From: Rotaria sp. Silwood1
Lineage: Eukaryota > Rotifera > Eurotatoria > Philodinida > Philodinidae
Length of the DNA stretch: 64,000 nt
Direction of reading: 5' to 3'
NCBI GenBank assembly: GCA_905250075.1
Contig: CAJNOP010000097.1
Location: 617,949 to 681,948, forward strand
This document shows positions 1 to 12,900 of the stretch, piece after piece. A program made the translations under genes and the position numbers. The notes beneath the pieces are model-generated. The model ran no database searches, was not told the origin of the DNA, and saw only the letters and a list, made by a program, of their open reading frames with translations. Positions within the stretch are counted from its first letter, which is position 1; the number at the start of each line of letters is the position of its first letter.

Positions 1-929
1 TACAAAATCTAAAATACAAAAATTTTAACATTAGTTATATAATCTTAAATTCTGTTAGTATTAAAATGAATATGATTTGATATTTTCTCTTTTATTTTGT
101 TTCAATAGCTAGAAAATTTGTAAAGAAAAAGAAATAATCGTAATGACGACAAGAATAATCTTAGAAGGATTTAATATTTATTTTTTAACCAAACATAGAA
201 ATTTGAATGAAAATATACAAAAAATACATAAATGATGCATATTTTTATTATTTTATTAAGAAATGAATAAAATTAAGAATAAGTTTAGATTAAAGAACAC
301 TGATACAATTAAAATATGCAAATCCTGTTAAATCAAGATATGTTTAGAAAAATTTCATGTTTTTCAATTCAATTTTATCGAAGAAGAACGAAAACTACTA
401 ACCAACAATCAACAATTTCATATGTAAAAAACACATAGTTTAACATATCTAAACTTTTTTCTGAAAAATACTCAAGTTAGTACAAATTTGTGATTTTAAA
501 CTGGACGTTCTTCAAACACTATGTATTATTAATATGTCAAATATCAGAATGTAGCGAAAGAAAAAAAAATGAAAAATTTTTTTAAGAGCAGCAAAAGTGC
601 ATATTGAACTTTTTTGAATTTATAAAATTAATACTTTGATTCCAAGTCAAAAGACTGGAATTAGAATTAATACATTCTTATCCTTGGTATCTTCATCTAC
701 CAATATTACATCTTTGGTTATAAATGCAATCTTTATCTATGAAAATATTGACTTTTTTGGTTGACTATTGTATTTTTAGATCAGTTTTTGAAAAAAATCA
801 AGAAATAGAATTTCTCATAGATACGAACACCTTGAGCTCAGTACATTTACTAAGAAGAGTTGAAAAAGCATTCTTATAGGGAACGGACGAATTTGACTAA
901 CCAAGAGATAAATGGTACAAAAATTTCAA

Positions 930-1850
930 GAAAAACACAGGATGGTTCAAAAGTCACTTTGTCGAGCAACAGTTGAATATCTGTGTTATTGCTCGACCGA
1001 ACAAGCAGAGTTTTTCCTTGAAAATAAAGAGAGGACCATATAGAACCTTTTCTTAAGTATCATTATTAACTTCAAGAAAAGAAACTTGACTTTTTCATAA
1101 GAAGAAAGAATGTAAAATGGAGAAGAGCCGATTTAGCAAAATAAAATGTAAATAATCAAATCAATTTTTGAAAATTACACATCGTTCGTTCACATATCTT
1201 TCCTTTTATTATTTTTCTCCTTTGCCTCTACTATGGTCCACATGGACAATCCGAATGATATAAATCGCTTTTCTTCCTGCGTTATGGGTCATATACGTAT
1301 AAACATTTCTACTTACGTTTATTTTGTATTTTTTCGATCACCCTTGTACTCGTCTGGTCTTCTTATTCTAATCTATTTCGGCATCTGCAAACACATAGGC
1401 TCTCAACTAGAGGTACACGCCGAATAAATGATAGAAAATGAAGAACATACTAGAACAAGACTTACAGAGAAAACATAAAACAAACGTAAACAGAGATGTT
1501 ATACGAATATGACCCGCAACATAGGAAGAAAAGTGATGTATATCTTACGGACTATCCATGTGAACCATAGTAGAATCAAAGAAGAAAAATAGTAAAAGGA
1601 AAGATATGTGAAACGAACGATGTGTAATAGTCGAATGCTTAGTTGATTATTTACATTTTATTGTAATAAATCGTCTCTTCTTCATCATACATTCTTTCTT
1701 ACTGTGAAAAAGTAAATTTTTTTTCCTGAAGTTAACAGTGATACTTAAAAACGATTCCCTTTAATTCTATTTTTTATGTATATGGAGTGTAAAGTCATAA
1801 CAGAAATGTTCAGTTTTTTCTTAGTAAAGTGAATTTTGGGCCACTCTGTA
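930..1850. repeat. Large fold-back repeat, family A
   Basis: Sequence from about 1060-1425 returns as its reverse complement at about 1440-1745. For example, the stretch reading cacatcgttcgtttcacat near 1180-1200 is mirrored at 1608-1625, and the 'ctactatggtccacatgga' region near 1229-1245 at 1555-1572. Weaker pairing continues outward. The outer part (for example caggatggttcaaaagtcac near 940) resembles the three-copy repeat at 43661-44230, so the two belong to one family. The small frame at 1233-1427 lies inside the palindrome and is not a gene. No transposase is seen; a non-autonomous element is the likeliest reading. Confidence 0.7.
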
Positions 1851-2154
1851 ATTAGCTGTTCAAAGAACAAAGAATTCAGGAGTCAAATTTCTTTCAGAAG
1901 GTGAAAGAAGTTTTCGGATATACCTAGAGCCCAAAGGGAACTCACCCATGTCGTTCGGATTGCTAAAAAAAAAATCGTCGATTCACTTCGGTTAACTATC
2001 ATTAACCGACAGTTCTTTATCGAAATATATTACTTGTTTTATGAATACACAATTAAATTTCGTTGATTTATTCTTACATTTGGATCGATTCGCAGCCCAA
2101 ATCTAAATCTGAAAAACAATTCTTTTTTTTTATAAATCTCATCCTTAAAGGACG

Positions 2155-3490
2155 AGATGGGGATAGATAAGGACCGCTTTTGAAATATCCGTTGTTTTCC
2201 TCCATTCATGATCTGCTTAATGTAGAATTTCATGAAGAATTATTTGATAACAAACAAATTAAAACAATTTGTCAAGAATTCAGACCCTTTTTGTCTGAAA
2301 TTATTGATATGCCCGTTTCTACCAAAAATGCATGATTCATACATCGGAGAATTGTTTGTAGAAATTTTCCCATACTAAAACATTCTTAACTAAAAACAAT
2401 GTCAATCGACTGCACATTTTAGAGTCTAACGTAGAATTAGAAAAATTGAAGTGTTGCTAAGTAATGCTGTAAATATTGTTTCAAGTCAGCATGAAAATCA
2501 TATGGTTAAATTACCGTCTCTGTTCATTTCTGCACGTTGTTTTTTAATATCTCAAGAAAGAAAACAAACAACATCGGTTCTCGACTGATATTGAAAACTT
2601 GAAAAAATACGCTTTGAATTTGGTTAGGACAACATTTGCATACAGATTTTAATTGGAAAAAGTAGATCCTGAATGAAAATGAATAAGATGTTTAAAATTA
2701 CCATAAAGAACTGAGTGTACTTATATGTATTTGAAAATTTTTCGATGAATTTTTGTTTTTTTCGAAAAATTAAGCTCCCCCCTCCCCCCCATCAAATTCC
2801 AGTCAAAAAAAACTGAATTTAATTTAAATACCATTTTTATTATTTAGTTATTTGTTCTTTGGCGTCGCAGTGACATTTTTCAGATTCAGACCATGTTTTA
2901 CACTCTCTGAAAGGAATCGTCAAGTTCAATTTTTCGAAAATGAAAAAAATTCATCGAAAAACTTTGAAATACATATAAGTCGATTCAGATTTTTTATGCT
3001 GATTTCAAATATGTTATTTATTTTCATTAATGACCTACTTTTTCCAATTGAAATCTACTAACAATTAGTGATAAAAATGTATAAAATGTTGTCTAAACGA
3101 AACTCAAGTCGTCGTTTTTAAAGAATTTTCAGAATTAGTTGAGAACCGATGTTGTTTGTTTTTCTTTCTTGAGATATTAAAGAGATAATGTGCAGAAGTG
3201 AATAGGATTGATATTAAACCATATCATTTTCATGCTAATTTGAAACAAGACTTACGGTATCACTCAGCAACCCTTCAATCGTTCTAACTAAATTTCTAAA
3301 AACCACTCTTCGATGTATGAATCATACATTTTTGATACAAACAGTGGTATCAATAATTTCAAACAAAAAGTATCTAAATTCTTGAGAAATTGCTTTATTG
3401 TGTTGTCAAACAATTCTTCATGCAATTCTACACTAGGTAAACCATGAATGAAGGACAACTAAGGATGGTCCAAATACGGTTCTTATCCAC
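2155..3490. repeat. Large fold-back repeat, family B
   Basis: Left arm about 2155-2780 and right arm about 2925-3490 are diverged reverse complements. The segment near 2220-2255 (tgtagaatttcatgaagaat) pairs with 3410-3432, and 'ttcgatgaatttttgtttt' near 2742 pairs with about 2940-2960. A C-rich spacer lies near 2775-2790. Both arms have decayed, so this is not recent. No protein-coding capacity is visible. A foldback or MITE-like element is inferred from structure only. Confidence 0.7.
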
Positions 3491-4815
3491 TGACATATTT
3501 TGGATCACTTGGTAGACCGAATCTAATTAAAGAGAAAAGTTCATTTAACTGTTAGAATAAACTAGCTAGATAATAAAAAAAATAGTTCAGATCTCTATTT
3601 TATGCACTAAATATCAATATATGTTAACCACAGAAGTTAAACAAATCTTTTGGTATTAAGGATGCTCTTGCGATTAATAGTTTTTTTTTCAGACCAGTCG
3701 ATTACTCTCTGCTTTCTTTAAAAAAGATAACATAGACACGGGCGAATGTTGAATTTACATTGAGACATTACACAATGTTTGATCCCTTCCCCTATCACCG
3801 CCTTTCCTTCTATGCCTATTTCTCGTAGAATTAACTGAAAATTAGTAGTTTGAATGTACATTATTTTAACTTATTATTACATTCATTTATTAAGTATTAA
3901 ATTTAAGACAAGGAAAACTAAATAATTTTTAAGGTGCGCATACTACAAAGTGTAAGTGAGTTCCTTTTTTTGTTTATTTATATATGATTTGATAGAGTTT
4001 CAAAAAATTCGAATAACTAAATTTTTGAAAACATTATATTCAGACTCAGTATTAAACACTGAGAAGAAAATGATTATTTGAATGGTTTTTAATGTATTAG
4101 AGTTATTTTTGAGTTTTGTTTTGCTGTTGAGAAAATTGAATTATTTCCTTCTTCGGTGGCAAACTTAGATAAAAAAGAAAAAGTGAAAAATGCATTCGTA
4201 TGTATCCATTTTAGTCACTATAATTCACCTGTGATGCTAAATGAACAGTATATTCAGAATTAGTGTCAAAAATTGCACCGAATCATATATGTTTCAGTAA
4301 AAGTTGTTTCCAATGGAAAAAGAAAACGCCTTGGGTCCTTTTCAAGTGTGTTTTTTATAAAATTTCACCCATACTCTTCTCGGAGTTGGGTTCTCGTCAG
4401 AAAAAAAAATTTCTAAACTATCTATGATTCGATACAGTGTGTGCCGCTAATTTCGAATATGCTATTCATTTAACATCACCGGAGAGTTATAACAAACCTG
4501 AGAATAATTATCATCGACTTTCGAATGATGGTGTTGAATGCAATACTTCATCATTTTAGTTGTATTTATCTCACATAGAATAAAAGTTTCAATATGAGAA
4601 ACTCAATGAAAAGTCGAAGATAGATAAAAGGGAATATCAAAATGATATAAATACCAATATAGCATTCATCTAAATTGAATTTGTTTTTCTTTTTCACCAA
4701 TTCTCATTAATCTACTTTCTTATTTATAAATAGAGAATAAAGAATTATTTTGTTGTAAAACACTACTCTCATTAATTAAGATTTCATTATAAAAAAAATA
4801 TATATATATTCTTAA

Positions 4816-5655
4816 ATGGCTGACATTCAACAACAATTACAAAATCTTGAAAATTTACTAGCTGATTTTCTTGATAAACGAGAACAAGCAATATCATCAA
4901 TTATCGAAATTGCCAATAAAATCGATGAAAATCATAAAAATGTCAATATTACCAAAGTTGTAACTAGTAGCAGTGGTATTGCTGGTACAGTTCTTGGTAT
5001 AGCAGGACTTGCACTTGCTATACCAACTGGTGGTATATCAACATTACTTACTATTGGTGGTATTGGTTTAGCAGTAACAAGTGGTGCAGCTCATTTAGGT
5101 TCTGATATTACTGAACATTTTTTAACGGAATCAAATTTAAAAAAATTAGATGAAATTTGTCAAGCTGATGAAACAAATATTTTTCGATTAGCTGATTATC
5201 TTGAAATAATGGTACATGATATTAAAAAAAATAATTCTTCTTTCGATAATAAAATTGATTTAAGAATAGCAAGTAGTATTATTCAAGGAGTATCAAGTTT
5301 AACTAATCTAACATGTTCAATTATTCGTATTACACAAGCAACATGTTTATCAATTAGAACAGTACCATTTACTAGTGTTGCTTCATTACGACTTGTTGGT
5401 GCTACTTCAGTTGTCTTAGGTATAGAAAAAACAAAAAAAAATGAAAATAATGTAATTGACATAACAAATATTTATCTTTTAGGTGCCGTTACTTTACCAT
5501 TTCAAATAATTGATCTTGCATTAAGTGGACAAGCATTACATGAAAAAGAATCTTCTGATATCTCAATTAAACTTCGTCAACTTGCTCAACATCTTAAAAT
5601 ACAAGCAGAAAATATTGTTAAGTACATTTTTGAAATGATACATTCAATTGATTAA
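4816..5655 (+). CDS. Apolipoprotein L-like protein
   Basis: A single-exon frame of 279 residues. The N-terminal 45 residues form a charged amphipathic, coiled-coil-like stretch. Residues about 50-105 form a Gly/Ala-rich hydrophobic helical hairpin (SGIAGTVLGIAGLALAIP, then GGISTLLTIGGIGLAVTSG) followed by a polar helix. This is the arrangement of the membrane-insertion region of the apolipoprotein L family. The C-terminal part is helical and charged. There is no signal peptide, so an intracellular membrane-associated role is likely. Vertebrate members bind lipid and can form channels; the invertebrate function is unknown. The start was chosen because it is the first ATG and begins the helical region directly. 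It stands alone, with a poly(A) signal 67 bp after the stop. Confidence 0.75.
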   Translation: MADIQQQLQNLENLLADFLDKREQAISSIIEIANKIDENHKNVNITKVVTSSSGIAGTVLGIAGLALAIPTGGISTLLTIGGIGLAVTSGAAHLGSDITEHFLTESNLKKLDEICQADETNIFRLADYLEIMVHDIKKNNSSFDNKIDLRIASSIIQGVSSLTNLTCSIIRITQATCLSIRTVPFTSVASLRLVGATSVVLGIEKTKKNENNVIDITNIYLLGAVTLPFQIIDLALSGQALHEKESSDISIKLRQLAQHLKIQAENIVKYIFEMIHSID

Positions 5656-6991
5656 CAAGGTGAAATTTTGATTTATATCTTCAAAAAAACAAAAAAAACA
5701 TGTAACTATTTTTTCTTTTATTAATAAAATGTATATTGTTATAAATTAATCTTTTTTTAATTTTTCTAATTCATTAGATATCAATGACTCAACATATAAA
5801 AACTAGAACTTTATTTATTTTTATTAAATGTATAATGTTTCATATCTATTTAAAAAAATATCTTCACTTTTAGTCGATTTTTTTTGTTTATTTATTTAAA
5901 AACTGATTCATTTGTGTTCAATACCACATCATGAATAAAACTTTTCCTTTTATCTAATATATCGTTATTTTTGAATAAGTTATATATACACGAATCAATT
6001 TTATAGACATTTTAGCGTTTTATTTAAAATTTTCAAGAAAGAATAATTGAAAATTATCAATAATCAAAATTATAAGAACAAAGTTTTTTCTTTGATGATG
6101 TCGAGCATCTAGTATAAATTTAAATAGTCAATATAGTTCTTTATTGCATATATTTATACAAGGAGATTCTATGAATGAACTATGGAAATATGATTTCTAA
6201 AAAGAAAGCAAATGAAATTACTAGACCGGAGAACAAAATGAGAGATCGCCATGTGTTTTTCAAGATTTTCTATTAAAAATGTACGAACACGAAAAATAAT
6301 TAAATTTATCAAAAAATCGATAATTTCATTTATGAGAATATTTGTAACATTTGAACGGAAGGTCGAAGAAAACGTCATGATCTATCACTTTGTGTAAAAT
6401 ATAGTATTCTTTCAGATGATATTCTTAAAAAATTGATTTCATTTTCTATAATAAATCATTAACTGTTGAAAGAACTATTTTGATTTGAATTAGATAAGGA
6501 TAAAATCTTATTCCTATAATTTCGAATAGTAGAATCGATTTAGAAAATGATTACTTTATTCAATACTTATTTACACATATTAAATAAAATAAAGATGATT
6601 GAATCTTTTTATTAGATTAAATTTCACAATCACCTTGAAAGAATATATCTATTGCATCTTTATTTTGTTTTTCTTAATTGACTAATTAGTAAAACATGTT
6701 TTTTTTTCTGAACACAATCAAGAATTAATAGATCTTAATTTCAATAAATTCTTATACTTTTATCGTACGACCATATATAATAGAAATATGATTTACTGTA
6801 AAAAAAAGTTCTAGAAATTCGAACAACAAGCGACATCAAAAATAATTGGTTATGAAGAGTGTCGAATAATATGCTCAATCGAAACAGTATTTCACAATGA
6901 TGATAGTTTTCTTTAAAAGTTCATTTGATTGGATTAACATTTCAGAAAAGTATGACCTATTTTTATTAACATTCTTTCTTTTTAGTATAAA
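5656..6991. other. Intergenic spacer, no gene seen
   Basis: AT-rich spacer between the apolipoprotein L-like and CSB genes. The only open frame (6169-6378, minus) has a composition like its surroundings and no recognisable motif. The 3' end, a pyrimidine-rich tract ending tttttag at 6985 just before the CSB start, looks like a splice acceptor and is treated under the findings. Confidence 0.5.
5723..5728 (+). promoter_or_regulatory. Poly(A) signal of the apolipoprotein L-like gene
   Basis: A canonical AATAAA lies 67 bp after the stop codon within T-rich sequence. In such AT-rich DNA the hexamer is common, but the position is appropriate. Confidence 0.45.
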
Positions 6992-9900
6992 ATGAATGAA
7001 GAAAATACTGATTCAAATTCTTCAACAATAATTGATGATAATGAAATTCCTGAAAAATTTAAATTAGATCGAAATAAAATTCAAACAGCAACATTAATTG
7101 ATGAAAATGATGAAATTAATCAACTTGGTTTAAGTGTTTTTAATCAAGCAGATCTTGAACAAGGTCTTTTTTTTTCTCCTCTATCATATATATATATTTT
7201 TTTATTTTTCTTGAATAGGTTTAATCGATCAAGTTGATAATGTTGTATCAAATCAAGAACGACATCATAAATCAGTTCATATTGAAAAACAAATTCAATC
7301 ACTTGAACAAACAAATAATTCTCTTCGAAGTAGTATATCATCAAAACAACAAATATTATCAACTATTGATAAAGCAACATATCTTGCATCAAGAAAAGAT
7401 ATTCAAAAAGCGAATATTGAAAAAACAATCAAAGAATTGGTTTGTTTCTATCAACCAAAAAGAAAAGAAAAGATAAATTCATAAATATTAATACTTTTAG
7501 AAACAACAATTAACAAAAAATATTGCTAAAATAAAATCACTTAAAATTGAACTTATTGGTTTTTCACCAATTGATAATGAAAATAATCAAATCAAACGTA
7601 TGTATAAAAATTAAAATTTAATAAGATAAATTTCTTTTTTCTTTTTCTAAATCAAGAATCAACAACATCAACTAGTCTTATTGATACATTAATGCCAACA
7701 CAACATAATTATGATGAAAATGGTCTTCTTAAATCAACAATAGATCAAAATGAACGTTTAACATCATTTGATTCATTTATGCAAAGTCTTGATCATGAAT
7801 ATGATAAACGTAAACAATTAAAAAATAAAATTATTGAAAAAAAACCAAGTGAAGTTCAAAAAACTACTACAACTGATAGTTCTGCATTTCCATCAACTCC
7901 TTTAACACTTGATGGTCCAATTGAATATCGAGATAAAAAAGTCAAGAAAAAACCATCACCAATTAAAAAAACAAAAACAAAAACAACAACAAAGAAACCA
8001 CTAGTTATAAATTCTTTATCATCGGATGACGATAATGAAGAAACAGATCCAAGTAAAATGGTTTATGATGAAGATAATGCTTGGTAAAATTTCATATTTA
8101 TGTTTATCTGTTAGGCAAAATTAAATAGACTTTAAAACAAAAAAAAGATTAGAATAAGGAGTTCGCGAGTGTTCTCAATTGAAATCTGACTGAATTTAGG
8201 AAGTTGTAGAGTTCACCAATGTATTTTCATATCGACTTTGATTTCGGAAAAATCGACGGTTAACCACAACAAATAAAAACCATCAGTACGGACGATTTCT
8301 ACTTTTTATATTAATTTCTAAATATAAAGGCAAGTTTTATGAATTGCAGCATGTTTTGTTAGACGATATTTCTTTATCTTTCGACTTAGAAAAAACAACA
8401 GGATGTTTTTAAGCTTATGCTTTTTTAATAATATTATTTATCTGTCTTCGAATTTAACTTAGTTCATAGATGATATGTAAATTATGTTTTGTTATATTCC
8501 AACCACAAAAAAAAACTATGCAGAATATATTAGTTTATATATTTTCTTTGACAGAATAATAACTATCTGCTCTCGAAATTTAATACTTCGAATACTCAAA
8601 ATGTTGATTTTGTTTGTTTGTAAAAATGACTATGATGTCTAGTGAGGAAAGGCAACAAATATGTACAAGATTTTCGTTATGTATAATAAAATTATTTCAT
8701 AGTTTTGTGTTTAATTAAAAATGAATTTTGCCCAGGTCGATCGTTCCGGTCACCGGATACTGCAGGAACCGGCAGGAAAGACGCGGAAAAATCGCCGGTT
8801 CCTGCAGGAAAACACCGGAAATCAACGGAACATGGAAGCAGTATTCCGGCCGGAAATTTTTCGGACTTTTTCCGGCCGGTTCCTGCCGGAAAGAACAGGA
8901 ATTGGCTGGAATCCACCGGAAAAAAATCCGAAAAATTTCCGGCCGGAATACTGCTTCCATGTTCCCTTGATTTCCGGTGTTTTCCTGCCGGAACCGGCCG
9001 GTACTGTTCGACCTGGGTGACTAGGAAATGTTTACTTGTTAAAATGTTTTGTTTAGGTTTGAGAGTGATGAAGATGAAAAACAACGTTTAGTTGATGAAG
9101 ATGAAGATTTTTATGAACCAAAAAAAAAGAAAAAACGTTCATCAGCAAAAGATGATGGTGATGATCAACAATATCTTACACGTCTAAGAGATTTTTATGC
9201 TGATCAAAAACCACCTAGTCATACAAACAATAATGAAAATGATGATATTGAAATTGGTAAAGGTTTTTGGATACCATCAAGTATTTGGAATCGATTATTT
9301 AAGTAATATTTTTGATTTCTTGTTGTTATTAATTTCTTTATTTGATTTATTATTTATTCAAAGTTATCAACGAGCTGGTGTAAAATGGTTATGGGAATTA
9401 TATGAACAAAAATGTGGTGGAATTATTGCTGATGAAATGGGTTTAGGAAAAGTAATGATTCAAAAAAAAAAGAAAATATTTTATATTTTTCTATTGATTA
9501 AATTCTTTAGACTATTCAAATAATTGCTTATCTTGCTGCATTTCATTATAGTCGAGTACGAGATACTCAAAATCGGTAATAGATATTTTTTTTTGTCTTT
9601 TGAAAGAAAATTTATATTTTATATTTCTAGTTATCGTGGTCTTGGTCCAGTACTCATTGTATGTCCATCTACATTACTTCATCAATGGGTTCATGAATTT
9701 CATGAATGGTGGCCTGAATTTCGTGTTGCTGTATTGCATGAAAGTGGTTCATTTCAAGGAAAGAAAGGCGTAAGAATTTAATCTTATGTATAATAATAAT
9801 TAAGAGTTTAAACCAAAGGGGGAAAAGCGAAAATGTCGTACTTCCAAACTATGTCATAACTATGCATTAGATCTGTTTAGTTATTTCAAGTCTTCTATCG

Positions 9901-12900
9901 ACCTGTGTTACAGTATATTAGTCGGAGTCTAACTTACGCAAGTCATCCTCACCCTAAAGCCCATATACTTCATTGTCAGATAGACTTATGTAGACTGAAC
10001 TCCGGCTAATATACCGTAACAAAAGTCGATAGGAGACTTGAAATAGCTAAACAGATCTGATGCACAGTTATGACATAGTCTAGAAATACGGCATTTTCGC
10101 TTTTCCCCTCTTGGCTTTATTTCTAAATATATCTAATAAACAAACAAGAGATCGTTAGTATATCATATTATTATGAAAGTTAATTATATTTTTTTTTATA
10201 GCATCGACTTATCCATAAAATTGGCACAACAGCTGCTGGTATTCTCATAACATCTTATGCTAATATTCTTATTCATTATGATACTCTTGTATCTTATCCA
10301 TGGCATTATTTTATCTTAGATGAAGGTCATAAAATTCGTAATCCTGATGCTCAAATAACAACAGCTTGTAAATCAGTAAGAATCATTTATTTTTAGTTTC
10401 TTATACAAAATCCTTCTTTTTTTTTTTTTTTTTGTATAGTTTCGAACACCACATCGATTAATATTATCTGGTTCACCAATGCAAAATAATTTACGTGAAT
10501 TATGGTCATTATTTGATTTTGTTTTTCCAGGTAAATTAGGTACATTACCAACATTTATGGAATATTTTGCTATACCAATAACACGTGGTGGTTATGCAAA
10601 TGCAAATCCAATTGAAGTACAAACAGCATATAAATGTGCATGTATATTACGTGATACAATTAAAAAATATCTTATACGACGAATAAAATCAGAACAAAAT
10701 ATTGTTTTACAATTACCAATGAAAAATGAACAAGTACTTTTTTGTCGTTTAACTAAAACTCAAAAATATATTTATAAAGAATATTTAAAATCACAACAAT
10801 GTAAAGATATTCTTAAAGGTAGTTTACAAGTTTTTGTTGGTTTAATTAATTTACGTAAAATTTGTAATCATCCTGATTTATTTACTGATTGGTCACAATA
10901 TCGTTCTGAATATGGTGAAAATCCAAATGAAGTTAATCAATATGGTTATCCTAAACGATCAGGAAAAATGATTGTACTTGAAACATTATTAAAAATTTGG
11001 TATAAACAAAATAATCGTTGTCTATTATTTACACAAAGTAAACAAATGTTAAATATTCTTGAAGTATTTTTAACTAAACATAATTATTCATATTTAAAAA
11101 TGGATGGAACAACATCAATTGCATCTCGACAAGGACTTGTTACACAATTTAATTCTGTATGTTAATAAGAAATAAAATTAAAAAAAAGAAACTTACACAA
11201 ATATTTTTAATTATAGACAAAATTGTACAAATATCTAGTTTTGGATTTAATTGAAAAATCTTTAGAATGTCGGATTTGAATTAGGACGAGTTATGAATAT
11301 TTTGAAAAGAGTTTGAGCCTTTAACTTATTGCAGTGAATATACTGCATTTTTATGATAGTTTTTAATTGCTGTGGTCCCTATCAAAAATATCGGAAAAAT
11401 TGGTTTTTGAATTTCAAATTGAAACTTTGCATAAAGTTCATTCTGTTCCATCCCTGTGTCATAATTCGATAGGCACTGTTCCTGAGGGAACATAATTAGA
11501 AGGATTCTCTCATTAGTGGGAATTTATTTGATTTTTTTCAGTCTTTTCGAAATCGTTCCTAAATTTCAGTTTTCTACATTTCATAATAGACCTCTTTAAT
11601 CCGAATACGAGCTCGTCAAATTAATGATCAATGAAAATATAAATTCATAATTGTCTAAATTTCTTTATTATTTCGTTTTTTATTTTTTTTATTAAATAGG
11701 ATTCATCAATATTTGTATTTCTCTTAACAACACGAGTTGGTGGTCTTGGAATAAATTTAACTGGTGCAAATCGTGTTTTAATATTTGATCCTGATTGGAA
11801 TCCATCAACAGATATACAAGCAAGAGAACGTGCATGGCGTATTGGTCAAACAAAAAATGTAACAATTTATCGATTATTAACATCGGGTACAATTGAAGAA
11901 AAAATATATCATCGACAAATTTTTAAACAATTTTTAACAAATCGTGTTCTTCAAGATCCAAAACAAAGACGTTTTTTTAAATCAAATGATCTTCATGAAT
12001 TATTTCATTATGATGATGATAATGATAGTGATGATGAACGTACTGAAACATCAATATTATTAGCTGGAACAAATTCTGAAATAAATTTAAAAGAAAAATA
12101 TGATAAAAGAAAACGAAATAAAAATGCTAGTAAGATATATATTTTGTTTTCTTTTATGTAAATTTCAAAATCTCTAATGAGAACTACTCGTGCAAATGAT
12201 AGACTTATAAAGGCACGAACTAATAAGATTATAATAGTGGCGGAGCCCCCTCCAGAAATCTTCGAGCCCCCTTCAGGATTGGGACAATCTAGCATAAAAG
12301 TGGTACAATTTACCACTTTTAGGTCTCAAAATCAGGGCTGAGTCCCCTCCAGAAATTTTTTCTGGCTTCGCCACTAGATTATAACTGCAAAGAATTACAC
12401 AATATTAATTTATCGAGATATGTCATAGAGCATAGAGACTTCCTGTAGATATGATGGATATTATACAATAGGCTTACATGCCAGTCTAATTGATTGGTTA
12501 AAATAATAATACGAAGAAGGAAAATAATTAGCGAATAGTAAAAAAGACCAAGTAGAAAAAGAAATGTCTGTTCGAAATGCGGAAATAAATGTAACAGATC
12601 ATTCATCTGAAAAATCGATTATCCTTGAAAAACAATAATAATCTATTAGAGACTTTTTTTTTTTTATATAATACATGTAGATCTTCAACTACACTAATGA
12701 TCTTCTTCTTTATTTTGTTTTTTATTTTAACATAGAATTTGAAGGACAACGTGTACCAAATTTAACAAAAATTGATAGTAAAATTTCAACAAATCAACAA
12801 GATATTCAAAATGATATTGATAAAGAAAAAGATGATTATGTATTAAGTAAATTATTTAAAAAATCTGTTGTACATAGTGCACTTCAACATGATTCAATTG

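Larger units (their letters stand above)
1..4815. other. Non-coding AT-rich region with fold-back repeats
   Basis: I find no convincing coding exon here. The open frames are short, low in complexity, and lie inside inverted repeats. Two large fold-back structures occupy much of it and are listed separately. Around 4250-4300 there is a short stretch resembling part of the inverted repeat at 37021-37285, so that repeat family also has a remnant here. The stretch just upstream of 4816 should hold the promoter of the apolipoprotein L-like gene, but no clear motif stands out in the poly-A/T background. Confidence 0.6.

Noticed and set aside
8692-9091. Several overlapping frames of 80-130 codons on both strands in CSB intron 4
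   Set aside because: They arise from the GC-rich palindrome, which keeps frames open on both strands; composition is repetitive and no start context or homology motif is seen.
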